Assembly (NCBI GenBank): GCA_049791675.1
Contig: JBARAD010000275.1
Location: forward strand, 1-64,000
Direction of reading: 5' to 3'
DNA from: Chryseosolibacter sp049791675
Lineage (GTDB): Bacteria > Bacteroidota > Bacteroidia > Cytophagales > Cyclobacteriaceae
Length of the DNA stretch: 64,000 bases
Shown: positions 43,881-53,030 of the stretch, piece by piece
Position numbering within the stretch: the stretch's first letter is position 1
Layout of the letters: every line of letters begins with the position of its first letter
Notes under the pieces: generated by a model
The model's input: the letters and a program-made list of their open reading frames with translations, nothing else
Databases searched by the model: none
Told to the model about the DNA's origin: nothing
Program-made: the position numbers and the translations under genes

Positions 43881-45491
43881 TTATGGATTGATGGGCAATC
43901 CTGTTGCGCTGTAATTTCCAATATTTGCTTTCGGCACACTTGCGCCAAATTTCGCGTTGATGGCATCGATGAAGACGTTTGCCATGACTGCATAGCCGCG
44001 GCTGTTCGGATGCAGCCCCTCTTCCGAATAAATTCCAGTGGGAGGGTTGATGTTTGGCGTGTACGTTAATCCGTTGGCAATGCCTGCACGCGCCGTGAGA
44101 AGATTTTTCATGGCCGTGTTAACATCCGCGAACGCTATCCGCTCCGGGTTATTATCTGCTACAGTCTTGATAACAGCATTGAAGGCAGCCAGGCGTTCCA
44201 TGATTGCTGCCGACTCCGAAGGAATGATCACGTATTGATCGGCAACTGGCACAGAAACGCCGATCACCTGGTTGGGTGCCAATTCATCTCCCAATACAGC
44301 TCCGGCAGAAAGCGGAATGATATCGGTGGATTTCGTTTGCCGCGCCCTGGCGTAGGGCTGAAGGCCTGCGTAAGGACCCTGCATGTAAGGCGTGAGATCC
44401 GTTAATGTTTCGTCGTTCAGGAGAATTCCATTCTGTCCTGCTGTGTAACTCAGTTTGCGCAACGCGGCTTCAGTCGCGCTGATAACCTGGCTGGCAGCCA
44501 TGCCGTCCAGGAAGGCATTGTAGTTATTCGCCAGGTTGGAGGTAAGCGTACCTGCGGTAGCGGCATCCAGCGGAATGGCGTTCCAGGGAACGGAAGTGAA
44601 ATGCGGCATCACAAATATGTCGGGATAATTGGCGATCACACCTTCAAGCGTTGGATTTGCAAGGAGGTTATTCATTGCCGCGTTGTAGTAGGTGGTAAAA
44701 TCCGTCAGCGATGTCAATGGCGCTTTTGTCGGATCTCCGCCAAAGGCCGCGTGCAACATCACGTCATCCATGCCGAGCCAGAAGCTGAAAAACGTTCCTC
44801 CATTGCTAAGGGAGGAGATAGCATCACCCAGCAGGGTAGAGGTTCCCGGGCTAGAGGCAAAGCGCGCGTAGAATGGATTGAATCTTGGATCTGCTCCTGC
44901 TACGGCCCAGTTCCCGGTTTGCGGGATCAATGCTTGCCCGATTACAATCGCCTGCACGCCAAAATTGTTCAGCTGATTGACAGGTACCGCGCCCGTTGAG
45001 CCAGTGTACATGAATCCGGGATTTGCCTGCGGATTAGGAATGGCGTCTGTGCCCGATATAAGAGGCGTTGGCGTTGGCGGCGTGCCCTGTAACTTAAAAC
45101 GGCCCAGCACCACGGAGCCCATCGGGTTGGGCGTTACAAAGATATTGTAACCGTGCTCGGAACTGATGTTTGGCTGATGAAACGCCCCGCCACCGACACA
45201 TGCAAATTGGGTTGCAAGGATCTTGCCGAGTGAATTGTTCTGACCTTCATTGAACAAAGCGCCCGCCTGAAAACCTGCCGTGTAGGAACTGCCAATGGCG
45301 ACAAACTTCGTAAAGTCGGCATCGCCAGCCGAGGCGCCGGGAGGACACGCAGGCTGGGCATCCTGCGGACAAATGATCGATGGATCATCGGAAGGGCAGG
45401 GGCTGGCGGAATTATCCACTAACTCCTGCTCGCAGGAGGCAGAGAAGATCAGCAACGACGCCGAACAGAAAATATATAGTAATTTTTTCAT
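43881..45491 (-). CDS. SGNH/GDSL-like lipoprotein with altered catalytic blocks
   Basis: The 536 residues start with a lipobox (LLIFSASC, C20). The SGNH fold has Block I FVAIGSSYTAGFQ (S68), Block III WLGMDDVMLHA and Block V EEGLHPNSRGY. Compared with the usual GDS, GxND and DxxH, these read GSS, GxDD and ExxH, so activity may be changed. It starts 8 bp after the TonB receptor gene and surely shares its transcript. The pair may bind and process an esterified or lipid-like nutrient at the outer membrane. That role is inferred. Confidence 0.82.
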   Translation of the reverse strand: MKKLLYIFCSASLLIFSASCEQELVDNSASPCPSDDPSIICPQDAQPACPPGASAGDADFTKFVAIGSSYTAGFQAGALFNEGQNNSLGKILATQFACVGGGAFHQPNISSEHGYNIFVTPNPMGSVVLGRFKLQGTPPTPTPLISGTDAIPNPQANPGFMYTGSTGAVPVNQLNNFGVQAIVIGQALIPQTGNWAVAGADPRFNPFYARFASSPGTSTLLGDAISSLSNGGTFFSFWLGMDDVMLHAAFGGDPTKAPLTSLTDFTTYYNAAMNNLLANPTLEGVIANYPDIFVMPHFTSVPWNAIPLDAATAGTLTSNLANNYNAFLDGMAASQVISATEAALRKLSYTAGQNGILLNDETLTDLTPYMQGPYAGLQPYARARQTKSTDIIPLSAGAVLGDELAPNQVIGVSVPVADQYVIIPSESAAIMERLAAFNAVIKTVADNNPERIAFADVNTAMKNLLTARAGIANGLTYTPNINPPTGIYSEEGLHPNSRGYAVMANVFIDAINAKFGASVPKANIGNYSATGLPINP

Positions 45492-45499
45492 TGTCTTTA

Positions 45500-48262
45500 T
45501 TAATTAAGGAATTCGTCAAATGTCAGGGAGAGATAATACTGCTGGCCAACGTACGGTCCACCCAGGTTTGTACGGTAATCTTTGCCGGCGATATTCGTTC
45601 CGCCAACTTTGATGATCGTCTTGATGGAGGGAACCTTGTAGCTGAGCTGGGCATCGAGCACACCGTATTCAGGCACATTCCATGATCCGAAATCAGATTG
45701 CCACAAAAACTCCTCCTGCCATCTGAAATTGAGATTGAATCCGAAGTTGTCCGTCAGTTTCCTGTTGCCGATCCCGATGCTGACTTTGTTTTCAGGCGTG
45801 TTGAATCCCGCTCTGAAAGCGCTGTTGCTTTCGCTGTTGTCATCGAAGGTTGCATAGGTATAGGATCCGTTCAGTGTGAAATTTCTTGGCAGGTTATACG
45901 TCAGACCGACGCCGACTCCCAATGAATTCACATCCTCCGGAAAGTTTTCATAGGCTGAATACACAGTTCCCGCAGGAATAGCATTGCCGTGGTTTGTCGT
46001 CGGATTCTTGAGAACATAATCCCCGCCGCCGATGAAGTCGGTATACGTTGTATAGTAACTATTGATATCGATCAGGAATTTGTTCGAGAAGAGTCCTTTA
46101 TATCCGATCTCGAAAGACTTGAGCTGCTCGGGTCCGATGTATGGAACATAGACATCGGCTAGCAGGGACGGATCACCGCCTACGGGGGCGCCGCTGCTCA
46201 GGGATCCGCCGGATGCCAGGTAGGCGTTGTAAGAATCGAGGGTATAGGCGCCGCCTTCATGCAAACCATATCTTTCAGCGTTGCTTCTCGCGCTACCCAG
46301 CAGCGTATTGGTGCCAACGGGGAAGTAAATGTACTGGGCCTGCGTATCGGGATTTCTGAACCCGGTCTGGAAGGATGCGCGGATATTCTGCGTTTCATTG
46401 AACGTATACACAGCAGATAGCCTGGGCGTTATCCGGCCTTCGAAATTCTCATTTTTGTCGAAGCGCAGCGAGCCTGTCAGTTTCAAAGCCTCAGCAAGGG
46501 TTTTGGAAACCTGGGTATAGAAACCGAATTCATCGATGTTGATTCTTTCGTAATTCTGGCCGTCTTCGGGATCTTCGTTGAAGATCGTACCATCAGAGAA
46601 CAAACTGTATCTCCTGAAATTTCCGCCCAGCTGAATTTCTGCAAAGGAAATCTTTTCTGCGAAGTTATAGTTGAACTCTCCGTGGTATAACCTTGAATTA
46701 TCAATGAATTTCGCGCCCGCAGGCGTGCGTTGAAAATAATCGTTGCGAACGGACTCCACCAGGCTTTTGAATGCTGCCGATCCTGCAGCCGGACGTCCGG
46801 CGTCGGCCTGTGCGCGTGCCGCTGCGTGGGCAGCATGACTGTTACCCGCAGGTACGCCTGGAATGTATCCCTGCATGGCGAGTACATAGGTCTGACCGTA
46901 GGTGGGAGCCCATGCCGATGCTGTCGGACTGATCCGCTCATTCACGAGTCCCCCGAGTGCCGCCATGTTATAAGAGTCACCCGCATCAGTAGCGGTGACA
47001 TACCCCCGCACGAAGAAGTTGGCGGATTTTAATTCGAGCTTGTGGAACTGCTGGGTGAAATCACGCAGCGCATATTTCTGTGATCCCTGATAGACCGAGC
47101 TTCCTCCGCCGAAGCGGTAGTTGTACAATACTTCGAGTTTGTCGGTGGGCCGGTAGTGCAGGGCGACATCGCCTTTGATACTTTTTGCATCGTAATTGTC
47201 GATCAGGTCGGCCTCTCTCCATCCGGTTCTTCTCAGGTCAAACGGACCGATGCTGGGCACTGGAACGGAAAAGGCGATACGCGTTTCATCACCATACAGA
47301 TTGACACCGTCGAAGTTGGGTTGGCCTGTCAGGTCAACGCCAGCCTCCGGGCGGTTGACATCGGTTGAATAATCATTGCTGTGCCAGTCTTCAGCCTGGA
47401 AAAGCGCGAAGTTTACTTTGAATGCAAATTTGTTGTTGAACGCTTTCGCGTAACGGAGACCGAAGTTGTAGAAGGGGAAAGACTCGCCCTGTGCATCCGA
47501 CGTTGTGATGCCACCCTTGGCCTGGGCGCTGAGACCCTGAAACTCAAAAGGGCTTTTGCTGTTCATCAACAGTACACCGTTAAAGGCATTGGGTCCGTAA
47601 AGAGCGGAAGCCGTTCCCGGAAGCAATTCCATGCTTTCAATGTCCAGTTCGCCGATGCCCACGATATTTCCTGTCGGGAAATTCAACAGCGGGGCCTGCG
47701 TGTCAATGCCATCCACCATCTGCACAAATCTCACGTTTGCGATCGTGGCAAAACCCCGCGTGTTTATCTGCGGGAAGTTAAGACTGCTGGAGGTGAACTG
47801 TACACCTTTCACGTTGGCCAGCGCATCATAGAATTCGGGCGCGGCTGTTTGCTGGATCGTGAGGAGGTCAACTTTTTCTATCGTAACGGGTGATTGTAAG
47901 ATATTTTCCTCGACGCGCGATGCCGAAACAACGATCTCCTGTCCGAGGATACTCTGTTCTTCAAGTTGCACATTTAAGCCCGTCGTGTTGGCATCCGTGA
48001 TGGATATTTCCTGGGTTGTGTATCCCATGAATGAAAACACCAGATCGAGGGGAGGAGCATCATTTACGGTCAGGCTGAACTCGCCCCGGGTATCGGAAAT
48101 GGTTCCGATCACACGTCCCTTGACCTGGATGTTCACCCCGGCCAGCGTTTCCCCGGTGGCATCGGTCACCGTTCCGGAAATGTTTGTTTGTGCAAAACAA
48201 ATCGAGGTTATCAATACCAGGAAGGCGGTTGATAACCCCGAACGTTTGTAAAAGTTGTTCAT
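45500..48262 (-). CDS. TonB-dependent outer-membrane receptor with carboxypeptidase-like N-domain
   Basis: The 920 residues start with a signal peptide (FLVLITSICFAQ). A CarboxypepD_reg-like domain follows (ISGTVTDATGETLAGVNIQVKG), then the plug (EEQSILGQEIVVSASRVEENIL and LPGTASALYGPNAFNGVLLM), then a long beta-barrel. It imports a ligand with TonB energy. The partner gene 8 bp downstream is an SGNH lipoprotein, not SusD, so this is not a classic glycan SusCD pair. An ATG 48 bp upstream is not favoured because the chosen start gives a normal signal peptide. Confidence 0.93.
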   Translation of the reverse strand: MNNFYKRSGLSTAFLVLITSICFAQTNISGTVTDATGETLAGVNIQVKGRVIGTISDTRGEFSLTVNDAPPLDLVFSFMGYTTQEISITDANTTGLNVQLEEQSILGQEIVVSASRVEENILQSPVTIEKVDLLTIQQTAAPEFYDALANVKGVQFTSSSLNFPQINTRGFATIANVRFVQMVDGIDTQAPLLNFPTGNIVGIGELDIESMELLPGTASALYGPNAFNGVLLMNSKSPFEFQGLSAQAKGGITTSDAQGESFPFYNFGLRYAKAFNNKFAFKVNFALFQAEDWHSNDYSTDVNRPEAGVDLTGQPNFDGVNLYGDETRIAFSVPVPSIGPFDLRRTGWREADLIDNYDAKSIKGDVALHYRPTDKLEVLYNYRFGGGSSVYQGSQKYALRDFTQQFHKLELKSANFFVRGYVTATDAGDSYNMAALGGLVNERISPTASAWAPTYGQTYVLAMQGYIPGVPAGNSHAAHAAARAQADAGRPAAGSAAFKSLVESVRNDYFQRTPAGAKFIDNSRLYHGEFNYNFAEKISFAEIQLGGNFRRYSLFSDGTIFNEDPEDGQNYERINIDEFGFYTQVSKTLAEALKLTGSLRFDKNENFEGRITPRLSAVYTFNETQNIRASFQTGFRNPDTQAQYIYFPVGTNTLLGSARSNAERYGLHEGGAYTLDSYNAYLASGGSLSSGAPVGGDPSLLADVYVPYIGPEQLKSFEIGYKGLFSNKFLIDINSYYTTYTDFIGGGDYVLKNPTTNHGNAIPAGTVYSAYENFPEDVNSLGVGVGLTYNLPRNFTLNGSYTYATFDDNSESNSAFRAGFNTPENKVSIGIGNRKLTDNFGFNLNFRWQEEFLWQSDFGSWNVPEYGVLDAQLSYKVPSIKTIIKVGGTNIAGKDYRTNLGGPYVGQQYYLSLTFDEFLN

Positions 48263-48385
48263 ATGGTTGGATTGAGGTTTATTTTGAACGGACTTCAGGT
48301 TATAGCGCACCCGACCCGTAATCGATAAAATTACGAAATTTTACAAAAAACGACCCATAAGTGCTAAAAAATCGTTTGCAGTGCT

Positions 48386-48721
48386 TTAAGCGTTGGATTC
48401 CTTGCGCAGGTGTTCCACCAATTTTTCACAGAGGGCATTGGTTTCACTGGCCATGAATTCATCACCGGTTGCGCTGATCATACTCTGGGCAATACCTCCG
48501 ATGCAGTCAATGTAAAAACGTTTCATCTCATCCACCGGCATATCCTTTGCCCAAAGATCAATGCGCAGTGTGTTCTTTTGCAGATGGTCCCACAACGCGA
48601 TGCTGATGGCCTTGGTCTCCGTAAGCCCGGGATCGGGCTTATCGGTGGCATCCCATAATATCTTGTCGGGAATATTGTTGTCGTCAAGTTGTACCGTGAA
48701 ATTGATCGTAGATTTTTTCAT
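48386..48721 (-). CDS. gldC: Gliding motility protein GldC
   Basis: The 111 residues match GldC, a small soluble protein tied to Bacteroidota gliding. The clear signatures are INFTVQLDDNNIPDKILWDATD, IALWDHLQKNTLRIDLWAKDMPVDEMKRFY and ATGDEFMASE. The chain length is normal. Its biochemical role is not settled. No other gld gene is in the window. It is 91 bp after scoB. Confidence 0.9.
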   Translation of the reverse strand: MKKSTINFTVQLDDNNIPDKILWDATDKPDPGLTETKAISIALWDHLQKNTLRIDLWAKDMPVDEMKRFYIDCIGGIAQSMISATGDEFMASETNALCEKLVEHLRKESNA

Positions 48722-48764
48722 GCGTTGTTAAATTCCTGTTTTTTCTTATTCTCTCAAATTGACC

Positions 48765-48806
48765 ATCGACATCCACCGTGGAGCGTGGACTGTGGACTGT
48801 GGACTG
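48765..48806. repeat. Short GTGGACT tandem repeat after scoB
   Basis: About four GTGGACT / GTGGAGC units lie here. On the minus strand they begin a few bases after the scoB stop codon, the same placement as the other short repeats in the window. Confidence 0.65.
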
Positions 48807-48812
48807 AATTGA

Positions 48813-49472
48813 CTAATCAACCTTCATCTCGGGAATCTCCCCTTCAATGATCAGTTTTCCCGCCGTAACTTTCCTGATGTGATCCACTGAAATACCGGGA
48901 GCGCGTTCGCGTAATCTGAAACCGCCCTCCGGCAGAACGTCCAGTACCGCCAGGTCTGTCACGATCTTCTTCACACAACGCAGTCCTGTAAGAGGCAACG
49001 TACATTGTGGTAGCAGTTTCGATGCCCCATCCTTGCTGCAATGCTGCATGGCAACGATAATATTTTTTGCCGAAGCCACAAGATCCATCGCGCCGCCCAT
49101 ACCTTTTACCATCTTACCGGGTACTTTCCAGTTGGCAATGTCGCCGTTCTCCGATACTTCCATAGCACCCAGGATGGTGAGGTCCACATGCCCTCCGCGG
49201 ATCATCCCAAAGCTTTCGGCGGAGCTGAACAACGCCGAACCAGGCATCATGGTGATGGTCTGCTTTCCGGCGTTGATAAGATCAGGGTCAATGCCTTCTT
49301 CAGTAGGGAAGGGGCCGATACCCAACAATCCGTTTTCAGACTGGAGCACAACATTCAGACGTGAAGGAATGTAGTTGGCCACCAGCGTTGGAATGCCGAT
49401 GCCAAGGTTAATATACATCCCATCCCTGACTTCCTGTGCGATCCGTTTTGCGATTCCTGTTTTGTCTAACAT
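48813..49472 (-). CDS. scoB: 3-oxoacid CoA-transferase, subunit B
   Basis: The 219 residues form the beta subunit of succinyl-CoA:3-ketoacid CoA transferase. The catalytic glutamate lies in LQSENGLLGIGPFP. YINLGIGIPTLVANYI and GGHVDLTILGAMEVSENGDIANW are typical. With subunit A it moves CoA between succinyl-CoA and acetoacetate, opening ketone-body use. It is 47 bp after scoA. Confidence 0.93.
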   Translation of the reverse strand: MLDKTGIAKRIAQEVRDGMYINLGIGIPTLVANYIPSRLNVVLQSENGLLGIGPFPTEEGIDPDLINAGKQTITMMPGSALFSSAESFGMIRGGHVDLTILGAMEVSENGDIANWKVPGKMVKGMGGAMDLVASAKNIIVAMQHCSKDGASKLLPQCTLPLTGLRCVKKIVTDLAVLDVLPEGGFRLRERAPGISVDHIRKVTAGKLIIEGEIPEMKVD

Positions 49473-49519
49473 GATCGGTTGATTCAGTTACATCCGCCAA
49501 AGAACCGGCGGCTTTCAAT

Positions 49520-50239
49520 TTATTTTCTCGTCGTTCGTTGTTCGATTCGTTTTTCATACAGGTCACCCTGGAAGATCCGCTGGACATAGATCCCGGGCGT
49601 GTGTATCTGATTGGGGTCCAGTTCCCCCACAGGTACGAGTTCTTCTACTTCGGCAATGGTTATTTTTCCCGCAGCCGCCATCATCGGATTAAAGTTCCGC
49701 GCCGTGCCGCGATAAACCAGGTTACCGGTTGTGTCCCCCTTCCACGCTTTCACAATGGAAAAGTCGGCCCGCAACCACTGCTCCATCAGATATTTTTTGC
49801 CATGAAACTCCCGCACTTCCTTGCCTTCCGCCACCTCGGTGCCATATCCTGCCGGGGTGTAGAAGGCAGGTATGCCGGCACCGCCTGCCCGGATACGTTC
49901 CGCGAGGGTACCCTGTGGAATTAATTCTACCGCTAGCTCTCCGGTCAGAAGCTGGCGCTCGAACTCTGCATTCTCTCCCACATACGATGAAATCATCTTC
50001 TTTACCTGACGTGTTTTGAGCAACAACCCGATCCCGAAATCATCAACCCCCGCGTTGTTGGAGATAAAGGTTAAACCCCGGACACCTTTCTTCAGAATGG
50101 CCTGAATACAATTTTCCGGAATGCCGCATAGCCCGAAACCTCCCATCATGACAACAGCATTGTCAGCAATATCTCTGACTGCATCATCCGCGTTTTTTAC
50201 AACCTTATTGATCATAGGGTAATCGATTTTTTTTGCCAC
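49520..50239 (-). CDS. scoA: 3-oxoacid CoA-transferase, subunit A
   Basis: The 239 residues are the alpha subunit: VVMMGGFGLCGIPENCI near the start, LTFISNNAGVDDFGIGLLL and GGAGIPAFYTPAGYGTEVAEGKE. The last gives the glycine-rich CoA-binding loop. It is followed directly by scoB, with which it forms the active enzyme. An 82-bp gap separates it from ribF, without a visible terminator. Confidence 0.93.
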   Translation of the reverse strand: MAKKIDYPMINKVVKNADDAVRDIADNAVVMMGGFGLCGIPENCIQAILKKGVRGLTFISNNAGVDDFGIGLLLKTRQVKKMISSYVGENAEFERQLLTGELAVELIPQGTLAERIRAGGAGIPAFYTPAGYGTEVAEGKEVREFHGKKYLMEQWLRADFSIVKAWKGDTTGNLVYRGTARNFNPMMAAAGKITIAEVEELVPVGELDPNQIHTPGIYVQRIFQGDLYEKRIEQRTTRK

Positions 50240-50321
50240 GAAGACACCATTATTCTGGTTTCAGTGCCAGGGCTAAGGTAGCTATTTTAGCATAAAGGGC
50301 TTACCAAAAGAGAAGGCTTTT

Positions 50322-51269
50322 CTATTCCTGGATCGAATCCATATTCTCAAGTGCCTTGCGTGCATGTTCCTTGTCTTGCTGCAGCTGCATTTTCATTTCT
50401 TCAAGGCCACTGAAGGTCTGGTCGCCGCGAAGGAATTTGACGAAATGAATGGTGAGGGACTCTCCGTAAATATTTTCATTGAAGTCAAAGATATTGACTT
50501 CAATATTCCTGCGGGTGCCCTGGAGGGTAGGCCGGTAACCGATGTACAACATTCCTCCGTAAAGATTGTGAGCGTGCTGTACCTGCACGGCGTAAATGCC
50601 GTCTGAAGGAAGGAGTTTATACCGGGTATCGATCTCTATGTTTGCAGTAGGGTAACCGATGGTATTTCCGATCCTGTCTCCCATAACCACCCGTCCGCTT
50701 AGGCGGTAAGGTTGTCCCAGGAAATGGTTCGCGGTGTCAATATCACCTTCTTCGATCGCCTTCCGGATCTTCGTAGAGCTGACTGCCACATGGTCCACTT
50801 CCTGTCTGGGAATTTCTTCTACCTCGAAACCATAGCGGGGAGCGTTGAGTTTGAGCTGTTCAAAACTTCCTTCGCGGTTTTTGCCGAAATGATGATCGTA
50901 GCCGATGACGAGTTTGCGCGTGCCGATGGTCCTGACAAGTATTTCCTGGATGAACTGCTCGGAAGTAAGCTGTGAAAATTCTTTGGTGAACGGTATGCGG
51001 ATGAGGTGCTGAATACCCTGGTCCTTCAGCAATGCTGCTTTCTCTTCGAAAGTATTGAGAAGTTTCAAACTGTCATCCTCCGGATGCAGTACGAGCCTTG
51101 GGTGTGGCCAGTACGTTATGACCACAGTTTCTCCAAAATTCCGCGACGCAATTTCCCGCAACCTTGAAAAGATCTTCTGATGCCCGACATGCACACCATC
51201 GAAAGTTCCGCTGGTGACGACCGCATACTGAAGCGGGGAAAAATCATCGATGCCGTGATAAATTTTCAT
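50322..51269 (-). CDS. ribF: Bifunctional riboflavin kinase / FAD synthetase
   Basis: The 315 residues make FMN and then FAD. The N-terminal nucleotidyltransferase has SGTFDGVHVGHQKIF and YDHHFGKNREG and the KIRKAIEEGD helix. The C-terminal kinase starts at RVVMGDRIGNTIGYPTANI with DGIYAVQV. It is 38 bp after truB, in the order FtsX-DUF3098-UppP-TruB-RibF often kept in Cytophagales. FAD made here also serves photolyase and CrtI. Confidence 0.95.
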   Translation of the reverse strand: MKIYHGIDDFSPLQYAVVTSGTFDGVHVGHQKIFSRLREIASRNFGETVVITYWPHPRLVLHPEDDSLKLLNTFEEKAALLKDQGIQHLIRIPFTKEFSQLTSEQFIQEILVRTIGTRKLVIGYDHHFGKNREGSFEQLKLNAPRYGFEVEEIPRQEVDHVAVSSTKIRKAIEEGDIDTANHFLGQPYRLSGRVVMGDRIGNTIGYPTANIEIDTRYKLLPSDGIYAVQVQHAHNLYGGMLYIGYRPTLQGTRRNIEVNIFDFNENIYGESLTIHFVKFLRGDQTFSGLEEMKMQLQQDKEHARKALENMDSIQE

Positions 51270-51307
51270 TTCGTGCTATTCGTATACAGGGTGCTCCTGT
51301 AATTAAG

Positions 51308-51976
51308 TCAGAGAACAGTTTCAGGCATTACCGCGTCGATGCTCATGGCATCTTCAAGCCGGAAGTTTCCAATCCTTGTCCGGCACAAGTCAGTCAGATA
51401 TGCGCCGACACCGAGGGCATTTCCGAAATCGCGGGCGATGCTGCGAATATAGGTTCCTTTTGAGCAAACAATACGGAAACTTATTTCCGGCAGCCGGATG
51501 TTCGTAATTTCAAAAGTCTTTACCTCGACTTCGCGGTGCTTGAGATCAACTTCCTGACCCTTTCTTGCGAACTGGTAGGCTCGTTTTCCTCCGATCTTGA
51601 TCGCTGAGTGCATGGGGGGAAGCTGCTGAATGTTTCCCGTCAGGGCAATGGTTGCGTCGCGTACCTGCTGTTCGGTAAGATTTGAAATATCCTTTTCTTC
51701 CGCAATATCGGTCTCAAGATCATGCGAGGGAGTGGTCTTTCCGAGAATAAATTTTCCCGTGTACTCCTTCTCAAGTCCCATGAATTCTTCAATCCGCTTG
51801 GTCATTTTTCCCGTGCAGATAATGAGCAGTCCGGTGGCCAGCGGGTCAAGCGTCCCGGCATGTCCGATCTTCTTCATCTTCAACCGGTAGCGCAATTTGT
51901 TCACCACATCAAACGAAGTCCATTCAAAGGGCTTGTTGATGAGCAATACACGCCCGGTTTCAGCTGGGTTTTCCAT
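51308..51976 (-). CDS. truB: tRNA pseudouridine-55 synthase TruB
   Basis: The 222 residues make pseudouridine at position 55 of tRNA. The catalytic aspartate is D44 in HAGTLDPLATGLLI. LLINKPFEWTSFDVVNKLR and SKGTYIRSIARDFG are typical. It lacks the C-terminal PUA domain of longer members and matches the short Bacteroidota form. The start overlaps the uppP stop by one base. Confidence 0.95.
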   Translation of the reverse strand: MENPAETGRVLLINKPFEWTSFDVVNKLRYRLKMKKIGHAGTLDPLATGLLIICTGKMTKRIEEFMGLEKEYTGKFILGKTTPSHDLETDIAEEKDISNLTEQQVRDATIALTGNIQQLPPMHSAIKIGGKRAYQFARKGQEVDLKHREVEVKTFEITNIRLPEISFRIVCSKGTYIRSIARDFGNALGVGAYLTDLCRTRIGNFRLEDAMSIDAVMPETVL

Positions 51977-52767
51977 TATACAATGGATAGTTCAATGCCC
52001 AGATAATAGAGGATCAGGATGACACTGCCAACGATGATCCGGTAGTAACCGAAGGCTTTAAAACCGTGGCGTGTGAGGAAGGTAATAAAGGATTTGATGG
52101 CAGCCATCGCTACCAGGAAGGCAACGACATTGCCAATGAGGAGGGCTGTGATCTCGCTTTGTCCGAACGAGCCGCCGTCGCGATAGAAATTGAACATCGA
52201 TAAAACGGTGGCGCCGAACATGGTGGGTACCGCCAGGAAAAATGAAAACTCGGCGGCTGTTTTTTTGTTCAGTTTTTGTGATAGCCCGCCGATGATCGTT
52301 GCCGCCGAACGTGACACTCCGGGAACCATGGCAATCACCTGGAAGAAGCCGATCTTGAAAGCTTTCGGATAGGTTACTTCCTGGTCGTGCACCTGATCGG
52401 TGTGAAAGATCCGGTCAATAAAAAGAAAAAAGATACCACCGGCGAGAAGCGTGTAACCCACTACATCCACACGCTCCAGCAGTGCCTCGATCGTGTCTTT
52501 CAGCAGCAGGCCAAAAACAACAGCCGGAATAAACCCGAGCAGGATCTTGAAGTAAAAATCAAACGACTGAAAGAAACGCTTCCAGTAAAGGACGACCACC
52601 GAAAGGATGGCGCCGAACTGTATGGCTACTGTAAACATTTTTGTGAACGGGTCGTCGGCGATTCCCATCAGCGAGGAGCCGATGATCATATGACCGGTGG
52701 ATGAAACGGGCAAAAATTCAGTGAGGCCTTCAATAATAGCCAGGACAATCGATTCGAATATTGACAT
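51976..52767 (-). CDS. uppP: Undecaprenyl-diphosphate phosphatase
   Basis: The 263 residues form a polytopic membrane phosphatase that recycles the lipid carrier of peptidoglycan and glycan export. Both active-site loops are seen: GLTEFLPVSSTGHMI and PGVSRSAATIIGGL. It overlaps truB by one base and follows the DUF3098 gene by 47 bp. Confidence 0.95.
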   Translation of the reverse strand: MSIFESIVLAIIEGLTEFLPVSSTGHMIIGSSLMGIADDPFTKMFTVAIQFGAILSVVVLYWKRFFQSFDFYFKILLGFIPAVVFGLLLKDTIEALLERVDVVGYTLLAGGIFFLFIDRIFHTDQVHDQEVTYPKAFKIGFFQVIAMVPGVSRSAATIIGGLSQKLNKKTAAEFSFFLAVPTMFGATVLSMFNFYRDGGSFGQSEITALLIGNVVAFLVAMAAIKSFITFLTRHGFKAFGYYRIIVGSVILILYYLGIELSIV

Positions 52768-52814
52768 GATGATAGCCGTGTATTAAAGCAAATGCTTTAA
52801 CCGTTGGTGGAAAA

Positions 52815-53015
52815 TTATTTTGTGGGGCGGTGAAGAATAGCAAAGATCTCGATGATGAACCCGGCCATGACAATCACGGGTCCGAGGGTTATGCCAAGGA
52901 ATCCGAAGCCGTGCTGTTCCTGGTCGAGCGACATGATGGTAAAACCTGTGACCAGGGCCACAATGCCGATGATCATCCATTGATAGTTTTTTTTGCCGAA
53001 AGGAAGTTTATCCAT
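52815..53015 (-). CDS. DUF3098 small membrane protein
   Basis: The 66 residues have two membrane helices (about 12-30 and 39-60), starting with FGKKNYQWMIIGIVALVTG and ending in LHRPTK. This matches the small DUF3098 proteins found between ftsX and uppP in Bacteroidota. It is 15 bp after ftsX. Position suggests a link to cell wall or division, but no function is known. Confidence 0.82.
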   Translation of the reverse strand: MDKLPFGKKNYQWMIIGIVALVTGFTIMSLDQEQHGFGFLGITLGPVIVMAGFIIEIFAILHRPTK

Positions 53016-53030
53016 AAAATATATAATCGT

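Noticed and set aside
45134..45388. ORFs in other frames of the SGNH gene, taken as a sign of a frameshift
   Set aside because: The main frame is open across all SGNH blocks, with signal peptide and stop intact.
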